DNA of 64,000 nucleotides from a virus. The notes under the pieces were generated by a model. It ran no database searches and was not told the origin of the DNA. It saw only the letters and a list, made by a program, of their open reading frames with translations. The translations under genes were made by a program, and so were the position numbers. Within the stretch, counting starts at the first letter, position 1, and every line of letters begins with the position of its first letter. This document shows positions 58,786-64,000 of the stretch, in pieces. The stretch is from the IMG/VR virus record IMGVR_UViG_3300044678_002717, positions 1 through 64,000 of that record, one strand, 5' to 3'.

Positions 58786-58962
58786 TTATTTTAATTTATT
58801 TTTCTCTTTTAATTCCTCCATTAAAAGAATCAAAAATAAAATAAATGAGAATCCAAATATAAAACTCATTACAATAATATTTCCAATATCCTGAAGGCAA
58901 AAAAGAAAAAAGGATGAGGAAAGACAAGCCATACCAATAAGAATCAATGCGATGTTTTTCAT
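58786..58962 (-). CDS. Small membrane protein (58 aa)
   Basis: MKNIALILIGMACLSSSFFL, then VMSFIFGFSFILFLILLMEE with a charged tail. Two hydrophobic segments. -7 TACCTTTG at 58970-58977, with a very short leader. The stop lies in the next promoter's AT element. Confidence 0.45.
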   Translation of the reverse strand: MKNIALILIGMACLSSSFFLFCLQDIGNIIVMSFIFGFSFILFLILLMEELKEKNKLK

Positions 58963-59008
58963 AATGTTACAAAGGTAAGTAAAAGATTTTAATTTTCCAA
59001 ATTTATTT

Positions 59009-59040
59009 TAAAAAAAAGGCAACCATTTCTGATTGCCTTA
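59009..59040 (-). terminator. Terminator
   Basis: AAGGCAATCA/TGGTTGCCTT hairpin with a T-run, almost the same as at 50654. Confidence 0.7.
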
Positions 59041-59066
59041 TTCTTAAAGTCTACTTTTATTTTAGA

Positions 59067-59468
59067 TTAAAGTTCGTTTGGGGCTGCTTCTTTAACAATC
59101 ACACGAAGAACCGAAGCATTGAGGCGAGAGCCTTCTCTGTTCACCGCATCAATCACGATTGAGAATGCGATGTTTGAGAACCTTTTCTTTCCCGAAAGGA
59201 TTGCATTGGCAATAGCACCATTAACCAACTTATCCTTACGAAGCGGAAAATCGGAGTGAGGGAACGAAATTTGCGCTTTGCCATCATTGGCTTGTGCGTA
59301 ATCAATCGCAGCCTTCATCTTGTCGAACACGGCTTGTACTGCCGGACTTAGGGTTTTTCCACCCCTTGCTGAACGGATGTTTTCATCAAAAGATTGAACT
59401 TCGATGTTTGCAACTTGTGCGGTAACCTCTCCCGATTCCTGCACATTAGACTTAGATTTGTTTGACAT
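59067..59468 (-). CDS. Hypothetical early protein (133 aa)
   Basis: Start ATG 59466-59468. SFDENIRSARGGKTLSPAVQ, VFDKMKAAIDYAQANDGKAQ, NAILSGKKRFSNIAFSIVID. The DNA is richer in G+C than its neighbours. The C-terminus (NREGSRLNASVLRVIVKEAA) is basic. No family recognised. -7 TACCTTTG at 59496-59503. Confidence 0.5.
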   Translation of the reverse strand: MSNKSKSNVQESGEVTAQVANIEVQSFDENIRSARGGKTLSPAVQAVFDKMKAAIDYAQANDGKAQISFPHSDFPLRKDKLVNGAIANAILSGKKRFSNIAFSIVIDAVNREGSRLNASVLRVIVKEAAPNEL

Positions 59469-59543
59469 AATCTTTATTGTTTTTGTTTGATGATGCAAAG
59501 GTATGTAATTGAAATGACTTTTGCAAATTTTTTTTCAACTTTT

Positions 59544-59816
59544 TTAATTCATGCAAATTTGATTCATTTTGGTTGCCCAAAACTTGGCAACAAATTCCCA
59601 AACCATATCCGCATAATAAGGAGTACCATTGTCGCAAAGGAAATAGTAAATATCATTTTCAGTAAACAGATTGAAATTATCTGTAATGTATTCTCTGATT
59701 ACTTCTTTGGTATTCCAATCCATAAAGGCAATGGATAAAATGTTTTGAGCATTGTCATAATTGACTTCGATGATTCCACCGATTACATACTCTCCAATTC
59801 TGAATGTCTTTTTCAT
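59544..59816 (-). CDS. Hypothetical early protein (90 aa)
   Basis: Start ATG 59814-59816. MKKTFRIGEYVIGGIIEVNY, then FMDWNTKEVIREYITDNFNL and a helical C-terminus. -7 TACCTTTG at 59837-59844. A longer frame crosses the promoter and is rejected. No family recognised. Confidence 0.5.
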   Translation of the reverse strand: MKKTFRIGEYVIGGIIEVNYDNAQNILSIAFMDWNTKEVIREYITDNFNLFTENDIYYFLCDNGTPYYADMVWEFVAKFWATKMNQICMN

Positions 59817-59909
59817 ATCATTTGTTTTTGATAAGACAAAGGTATGTAATTGAAATGACTTTTCCAAATTACAATGAAAAATAAATGAAATATTTTTTTT
59901 TAAAATAAA

Positions 59910-59941
59910 TTTGGAAATATCGAATCTTTCACTTACTTTTG
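59910..59941 (+). promoter_or_regulatory. Early promoter of small RNA copy E
   Basis: TTTG (59910-59913), 20 nt, TACTTTTG (59934-59941); the same geometry as at copy D. Confidence 0.7.
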
Positions 59942-59947
59942 TATTGC

Positions 59948-60019
59948 ATTACAGATGATGGTGTAGAAGCCCGATGCAAGGGAAGGTTCATCGCCTGTAA
60001 CTTGTCCTTACTTTTTTTT
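59948..60019 (+). ncRNA. Small RNA family, copy E
   Basis: ACAGATGATGGTGTAGAAGC, then CCGATGCAAGGGAAGGTTC, ATCGCCTGTAACTTGTCC and a T-run (60012-60019). The 5' CAG.GATG can pair with CATC.CTG in the distal loop, a possible pseudoknot. It converges on the gene at 60087. Confidence 0.65.
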
Positions 60020-60029
60020 AGTGCAATGC

Positions 60030-60062
60030 AAAAAAAATTCCCGACACTTTTTTGTCGGGAAT
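60030..60062 (-). terminator. Terminator
   Basis: TTCCCGACA/TGTCGGGAA hairpin with a T-run on the minus strand. A second TGTCGGGAA follows just to the right (60070-60080). Confidence 0.72.
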
Positions 60063-60086
60063 CCTAAATTTTGTCGGGAATGATTT

Positions 60087-60371
60087 TTAAATCATCCTCA
60101 AGAAATCCGATGGATTCCAATGACCATTCTCTTTTTTGAAAGTCTCAAGCATCTTCTTGCAGGTTTCGTGGCTATCCTGATTGCGAAGGTCATGGCGATA
60201 GTCATCAGAACCCACAAACTCAATCCATTTCAAACATAGCTTTGTGAAGGACTGCTGCAAAGTGCGATGGTCTTTGCCCATTTCGGTAATAAAACCCTGA
60301 TGGTCAGAAGAAAATGAATTTACGAAGTTTGACATTTCGTTTGCGAGGTGTTTTGCTTTATTGTTTTCCAT
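60087..60371 (-). CDS. Hypothetical early protein (94 aa)
   Basis: Start ATG 60369-60371. All-helical: KAKHLANEMSNFVNSFSSDH, TLQQSFTKLCLKWIEFVGSD, KKMLETFKKENGHWNPSDFL. It could be a small helical bundle. -7 TACATTTG at 60393-60400. No family recognised. Confidence 0.5.
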   Translation of the reverse strand: MENNKAKHLANEMSNFVNSFSSDHQGFITEMGKDHRTLQQSFTKLCLKWIEFVGSDDYRHDLRNQDSHETCKKMLETFKKENGHWNPSDFLRMI

Positions 60372-60432
60372 ACTTGTTATTGTTTGATGATACAAATGTA
60401 AATAAAAGATTTTAATTTTGCAAATTTATTTT

Positions 60433-60462
60433 AAAAAAAATGGGAGGAACAATGTCCTCCCA
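60433..60462 (-). terminator. Terminator
   Basis: TGGGAGGA/TCCTCCCA hairpin with a T-run on the minus strand. Confidence 0.72.
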
Positions 60463-60469
60463 AACAATG

Positions 60470-60772
60470 TTAAGCATTTAAAAGTGCAAGAACTTCTGTT
60501 TTACCTTGCAAACAACTTTCTTCATTAAATCCTCCAATATGCCATTCAATCTTTTCATTCATTTCCAATGGTCTGTATTCTTTCCAATCATAAATTGTAA
60601 ACACATCACCACTTTCGGTTTCTAAAGTAAAATCAAAATTTGATTTATCACTCCCATCATTATGAGAATAAAAAGAATTTGGGAAAAGGTCAATAAGTTG
60701 TTGAGGTGTTGCTTTAAATACAACACTATAAAAACTTGTACCACCTGCTGATTTTTCTGTGTGTTTTGCCAT
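60470..60772 (-). CDS. Hypothetical early protein (100 aa)
   Basis: FYSVVFKATPQQLIDLFPNS, then FDFTLETESGDVFTIYDWKE, YRPLEMNEKIEWHIGG. The beta-rich middle and 'YDWKEYR' loop give a compact fold, but no family is recognised. -7 TACATTTG at 60798-60805. Confidence 0.5.
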   Translation of the reverse strand: MAKHTEKSAGGTSFYSVVFKATPQQLIDLFPNSFYSHNDGSDKSNFDFTLETESGDVFTIYDWKEYRPLEMNEKIEWHIGGFNEESCLQGKTEVLALLNA

Positions 60773-60835
60773 TTGTTTTTTGATTTTGATTACGATACAA
60801 ATGTAATATGAATTTTTGACTTTTGCAAATTTATT

Positions 60836-61048
60836 TTAAATAAATAAACTAAGTTCTTGTAACTCACCAACATTACCTTCCAAGTGCATACACATTAATG
60901 CATCATCCATTGTAGCATTTTCGTATTTGAAAGATGATTCTGCCAAATCTACTTTAAGGAAATTCTTAAAAGTATCATCCCAAGAATTGTATAAAAACAA
61001 ATCATTGGTGTGTGTGTAAAAACCAATTACTTTAATTTCTTTTTTCAT
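60836..61048 (-). CDS. Hypothetical early protein (70 aa)
   Basis: Start ATG 61046-61048. MKKEIKVIGFYTHTNDLFLY, then NSWDDTFKNFLKVDLAESSF and an acidic end. -7 TACATTTG at 61073-61080. The stop lies in the promoter element of the next gene. Confidence 0.45.
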   Translation of the reverse strand: MKKEIKVIGFYTHTNDLFLYNSWDDTFKNFLKVDLAESSFKYENATMDDALMCMHLEGNVGELQELSLFI

Positions 61049-61112
61049 TTTGTTTTGATTTTGATTACGATACAAATGTAATATAAGTTTTTGACATTTC
61101 CAAATATATTTT

Positions 61113-61144
61113 AAAAAAAATCCCTCCGAATATCAGAGGGAATT
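61113..61144 (-). terminator. Terminator
   Basis: TCCCTC/GAGGGA hairpin with a T-run, closely similar to 56690. Confidence 0.7.
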
Positions 61145-61175
61145 TAAAACTAATATATTATGTTGATTATCATCT

Positions 61176-61469
61176 TTAATCGCCAAAATAATTTAGGCGA
61201 AAATGTTTTTCATCACCAATAGTTTTGGAAATAAAGTTTACTTCCTTGCCATATTGATTTGTTCCTTTATATGCAATGAGCCAATTAAAAGAATGTTCTT
61301 TTAGTTCTTCATCAATTAGTTTTCTCACTTGACCTGCAATTTCAATAGGGAATACAAGTTCTGTAATTCTTTTTCCTTGCACAAGATTGTTTTTAATTGA
61401 ATCCATTGCAATTTTAAAATGATGCTGAATCATTAAATCTTCTGCTGATTTGTTAAATTTTAAGTCCAT
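61176..61469 (-). CDS. Hypothetical early protein (97 aa)
   Basis: MDLKFNKSAEDLMIQHHFKI, then VFPIEIAGQVRKLIDEELKE, HSFNWLIAYKGTNQYGKEVN. It sits 5 nt after the 61475 gene and shares that gene's promoter (a two-gene unit). No family recognised. Confidence 0.5.
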   Translation of the reverse strand: MDLKFNKSAEDLMIQHHFKIAMDSIKNNLVQGKRITELVFPIEIAGQVRKLIDEELKEHSFNWLIAYKGTNQYGKEVNFISKTIGDEKHFRLNYFGD

Positions 61470-61474
61470 AGTTT

Positions 61475-61642
61475 TTATTTTTGTTTTAATTCTTTTTCAA
61501 TCCATTCAATGATTGTTATCATATCATCAAAAGATTCTCTACCTTCTTCTGTTGTACAATCCCAAGTACCATTCAATCCTTCATTGCAACTCATTTTGAG
61601 TACGGCAAGTAAGTCAAAAACTTTTTTCATATTATTTTCCAT
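61475..61642 (-). CDS. Small early protein (55 aa)
   Basis: Start ATG 61640-61642. MENNMKKVFDLLAVLKMSCN, then TTEEGRESFDDMITIIEWIE. Helical. -7 TACATTTG at 61668-61675. First gene of a two-gene unit with 61176-61469. Confidence 0.45.
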   Translation of the reverse strand: MENNMKKVFDLLAVLKMSCNEGLNGTWDCTTEEGRESFDDMITIIEWIEKELKQK

Positions 61643-61708
61643 ATTTTTTTGTTGTTTGATTATGATACAAATGTAAGTGAAAGTTTTGAGATTTCCAAAT
61701 TTATTTTC

Positions 61709-61741
61709 AAAAAAAATCCCTCTGAATTTCAAAGGGATTTT
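61709..61741 (-). terminator. Terminator
   Basis: AATCCCT/AGGGATT hairpin with a T-run on the minus strand. Confidence 0.65.
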
Positions 61742-61777
61742 ACCTAAATAATCAATGAAAAAAACAACAATTAAACA

Positions 61778-62035
61778 CTATATCTTTCCAATGTTTTCAA
61801 GTACATAGTCTTGAACAAAGTCATCAACTTGATTCTTAATGTCATCATCTTCCAATATAGATTCATCACCATTAACAACTTCCCAATTTATTTCGGTAAA
61901 ACCAAAATTGGGTTCATCATCATACTTGACATTGAGTTCCAAATCATACTCATTACCATCTTTTTCAATGGTTAGGTCAAGACCAATTACAACCAATGTG
62001 CTAATCACATCTTTGTTTGTTACTTTAATATTCAT
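61778..62035 (-). CDS. Acidic early protein (85 aa)
   Basis: MNIKVTNKDVISTLVVIGLD, LTIEKDGNEYDLELNVKYDD, then an acidic helix (ESILEDDDIKNQVDDFVQDY). Strongly acidic beta-plus-alpha protein; DNA mimicry is conceivable but unproven. -7 TACCTTTG at 62056-62063. Confidence 0.5.
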   Translation of the reverse strand: MNIKVTNKDVISTLVVIGLDLTIEKDGNEYDLELNVKYDDEPNFGFTEINWEVVNGDESILEDDDIKNQVDDFVQDYVLENIGKI

Positions 62036-62088
62036 TTTGTTTTTTGATTATGATGCAAAGGTAAAAAGAATTTCTGACATTACCAAAT

Positions 62089-62274
62089 TTATTTTACTGA
62101 TATTTCTAATACTTCTTGAAATGATGTTTCACAATCAAAGCAATCAAATTGCCCATACAATTCATTATCGAATTGACCAAGTGTTAATAAATCTTCGTTA
62201 ATTGCTAATGGTTGGTAGTCAGTCATCCTGACATTTGTGCTACCACAAGACTTGCAATGAATTTTCTTTTCCAT
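62089..62274 (-). CDS. Four-cysteine zinc-ribbon protein (61 aa)
   Basis: CKSCGSTNVR near the N-terminus and FDCFDCETSF near the C-terminus give the two CxxC knuckles of a zinc ribbon. It follows the 62287 gene by 12 nt and shares its promoter. It might bind nucleic acid or a host protein. Confidence 0.55.
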   Translation of the reverse strand: MEKKIHCKSCGSTNVRMTDYQPLAINEDLLTLGQFDNELYGQFDCFDCETSFQEVLEISVK

Positions 62275-62286
62275 TTTTAATTAAAT

Positions 62287-62502
62287 TTAAGAACCACTAC
62301 TCATTAAAGCTGAATTGATTCTATTTGAATCAGCATTGTTTCTTTTCTTTCTTGCTTCTTCAATATGGTCTTTACAACCACCAATGAAAACTGAATTAAT
62401 AGCATCAGCAAAAGCAGGTGTATAGACAAAATACTTCTCAATGTCTTCTGACTTGCAGACACAACATTGAACAACATTACCATAATAATTTGTTACTTTC
62501 AT
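62287..62502 (-). CDS. Cysteine-containing early protein (71 aa)
   Basis: VVQCCVCKSEDIEKYFVYTP, then GGCKDHIEEARKKRNNADSN. CCVC and the later C/H could form a partial zinc site. First gene of a two-gene unit with the zinc-ribbon gene. -7 TACATTTG at 62523-62530. Confidence 0.5.
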   Translation of the reverse strand: MKVTNYYGNVVQCCVCKSEDIEKYFVYTPAFADAINSVFIGGCKDHIEEARKKRNNADSNRINSALMSSGS

Positions 62503-62555
62503 TTTGTTGTTTGATTACAATACAAATGTAAAACGAATTATTGACTTTTCCAAAT

Positions 62556-62876
62556 TTATTTTACTAATTCATTTAAAATAATATCTTGAATTTCAAATTC
62601 GGTTTCATCATCAGTATCAATGCAGTTCTTTACAAAACCTTCTTGAACTAATTTATCTACAATCCTAATGGCAATATCTCTGCAATCATCAAGAAACTTT
62701 TGTGCTTCTTTTTCAGTAGCGAAATACTTTCTATTAGGTGTATGTAATTCAAAACTTACATCATCCCAACAAGAACAAACTATTTCACCATTGTCAATGG
62801 TATAATAATCATCACCTTCATCAATCCACAAACCTTTTCTTCCATAAAAGGAAGGGATAAAACCTTGCTTCTCCAT
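62556..62876 (-). CDS. Hypothetical early protein (106 aa)
   Basis: FIPSFYGRKGLWIDEGDDYY, CSCWDDVSFELHTPNRKYFA, then helices (EAQKFLDDCRDIAIRIVDKL). It starts 2 nt after the 62879 gene ends, so the two are cotranscribed. No family recognised. Confidence 0.5.
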   Translation of the reverse strand: MEKQGFIPSFYGRKGLWIDEGDDYYTIDNGEIVCSCWDDVSFELHTPNRKYFATEKEAQKFLDDCRDIAIRIVDKLVQEGFVKNCIDTDDETEFEIQDIILNELVK

Positions 62877-62878
62877 TT

Positions 62879-63070
62879 TTATTTTAAATAAGGTGATGAA
62901 TCTGATGCTACATTTAGTATTTGGTCTACACCTTGCTCTGCAACAAGTTCTTCAAGCATTGGCTTGGTGTATGTTTTGTAAACTAAATCTTCTGCTTCAG
63001 AAGGCGAGTTAGCTTCAATAAGCACTTCAGCGTGATAAGTTCCGGTTATCCAAACTCTGTAAGTTTCCAT
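62879..63070 (-). CDS. Small ferredoxin-fold-like protein (63 aa)
   Basis: METYRVWITGTYHAEVLIEA, NSPSEAEDLVYKTY. 'Y.V...g.y...v.i.A.s..eAe.lv' is the common opening of small beta-alpha-beta phage proteins. -7 TACATTTG at 63096-63103. First gene of a two-gene unit. Confidence 0.5.
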   Translation of the reverse strand: METYRVWITGTYHAEVLIEANSPSEAEDLVYKTYTKPMLEELVAEQGVDQILNVASDSSPYLK

Positions 63071-63134
63071 ATTTTTTGTTGTTTTGATTACGATACAAAT
63101 GTAAAACGAATTTCTGACTTTTCCAAATTTATTT

Positions 63135-63163
63135 TAAAAAAAATGGGGGAACTTAATCCCCCA
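63135..63163 (-). terminator. Terminator
   Basis: TGGGGGA/TCCCCCA hairpin with a T-run on the minus strand. Confidence 0.72.
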
Positions 63164-63171
63164 AATTTAAT

Positions 63172-63600
63172 TTAATTTTCTGATTCTTCTTTCAAAGCCT
63201 CTTGATACATTTCTTCGGTTTTGTCATTGTGTTCTATAATAGAAATGATTTCATCTTGAATTTCATCGAAGTATTCTTCAATTTGATTTTCCACATATCC
63301 CTTTAAGGAACAAGCATCAACTTCATACGAATCAACTTCAATGGTATTTCCATATCGAATTTCAAATTCAAATTCGTTTATATCAAACATATCCGAATCA
63401 TTGAAATCTACATTGCGAATTGTTTTAAGAATACCATCTTTGATTTTGTTTAACCATTCCTTTGATGGATAACCTGCTTTGGTTTCTTCAACCTTTGGCT
63501 TTTCTTCAACCACCATATTAAGGCAGTTGATTACATCATCTTTGGTAAAAAGGCTACCAAGTGAATTTTGAACTTGAGAAATTACTTCTTGTTTTTTCAT
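63172..63600 (-). CDS. Acidic early protein (142 aa)
   Basis: MKKQEVISQVQNSLGSLFTK, DDVINCLNMVVEEKPK, then FEFEIRYGNTIEVDSYEVDA and an acidic helical end. It resembles small phage proteins with an N-terminal helical pair. -7 TACATTTG at 63629-63636. Confidence 0.5.
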   Translation of the reverse strand: MKKQEVISQVQNSLGSLFTKDDVINCLNMVVEEKPKVEETKAGYPSKEWLNKIKDGILKTIRNVDFNDSDMFDINEFEFEIRYGNTIEVDSYEVDACSLKGYVENQIEEYFDEIQDEIISIIEHNDKTEEMYQEALKEESEN

Positions 63601-63661
63601 TTTGTTTTTTGTTTTAATGATTATAGGACAAATGTAAGTGAAAGTTTTGAAACTACCAAAT

Positions 63662-63985
63662 TTATTTTAAATAATCTGCAATAAATGAAAGTTCATTTAC
63701 GCTTAGTACATAACAACTAAAGAAGCCACTTTCACCAAAGTTTTCACCAAGTGCTTTGCCGTGAAAATGAATACTTTCACCAATTCTTTCAACTGCAACA
63801 ATAGAATAACGAACAATTTCATCATATCTATTTTCACAACTTACTTGTGGTAATTCGGTAAGAAGCCAATCATCTTCACAATTTTCTTCTGAAATTAATT
63901 CAATTTTTTCACCATCCTTTAATTTAGTAAGGATGTAGTCTTTGATTTCTTGCTCAAGAGCAATAACTTTTTCTGAGAAATTCAT
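63662..63985 (-). CDS. Hypothetical early protein (107 aa)
   Basis: MNFSEKVIALEQEIKDYILT, ELPQVSCENRYDEIVRYSIV, FHGKALGENFGESGFFSCYV. Mixed alpha/beta with no family recognised. Its promoter lies beyond the window edge. Confidence 0.5.
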   Translation of the reverse strand: MNFSEKVIALEQEIKDYILTKLKDGEKIELISEENCEDDWLLTELPQVSCENRYDEIVRYSIVAVERIGESIHFHGKALGENFGESGFFSCYVLSVNELSFIADYLK

Positions 63986-64000
63986 TTTATTTTTGTTTTA

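Noticed and set aside
50000-64000. CRISPR array from the regularly repeated AT-rich elements
   Set aside because: Spacing is set by genes of different length, repeats hold promoter motifs, and there are no spacers or cas genes.

Overview
This window is part of a very AT-rich genome of a tailed, T4-related (myovirus-like) phage. The head genes fit that picture: a large terminase with ATPase and nuclease motifs, a gp20-like portal, a gp21-like prohead protease, an acidic core/scaffold protein and a gp23-like major capsid protein with an N-terminal propeptide. The host is probably a member of the Bacteroidota. Shine-Dalgarno sites are essentially absent, and dozens of promoters fit the Bacteroidota consensus (TTTG, about 20 nt, TAnnTTTG).

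Layout. 1-10.3 kb: baseplate/tail and neck genes, one on the minus strand and the rest in a tight plus-strand operon with TAATG overlaps. 10.3-23 kb: head module on the minus strand (metalloprotease-like protein, capsid, core, protease, portal, terminase, several coiled-coil or low-complexity proteins, and a nucleotidyltransferase-fold protein). 23-27.6 kb: membrane/spanin-like proteins and small structural candidates. 27.6-37 kb: nucleotide and replication genes (IMPDH/GMPR-like, family B DNA polymerase, ThyX, MazG-like) around a large minus-strand tail protein. 37-49.8 kb: PcfJ-like protein, glycosyltransferase, metallophosphoesterases, thioredoxin, a truncated class II aminoacyl-tRNA synthetase-like protein, two M15 peptidases, two homing-type endonucleases, tRNA-Leu(UAA) and an unusual tRNA-Arg(UCU). 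49.8-64 kb: about 40 small minus-strand genes, mostly of unknown function. Most have their own host-type promoter and many have a hairpin terminator. This looks like an early, host-takeover region.

Three promoter classes are visible. Late-type genes have an ACTATTTA or ACTAATTA box about 8-16 nt before the start codon, only at operon heads. Four metabolic or accessory genes have TATATTTG exactly four bases before ATG, which implies leaderless mRNAs. The early genes have the TTTG / TAnnTTTG type with a leader of about 15-60 nt.

The most interesting signals are these. (1) At least five proteins, all with late-type promoters, begin with the same 21-residue amphipathic peptide ending in a (hydrophobic)-X-E site. 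It looks like a capsid-targeting sequence removed by the prohead protease. (2) A family of five small non-coding RNA genes lies in the early region, each with its own promoter and most with a U-tract. (3) The tRNA-Arg(UCU) anticodon loop holds a 26-nt insertion that folds as a second, nested anticodon arm, again showing UCU. (4) A G/C-run element at 49.87-49.96 kb is driven by a canonical early promoter. These are sequence-based inferences; no database search was run.
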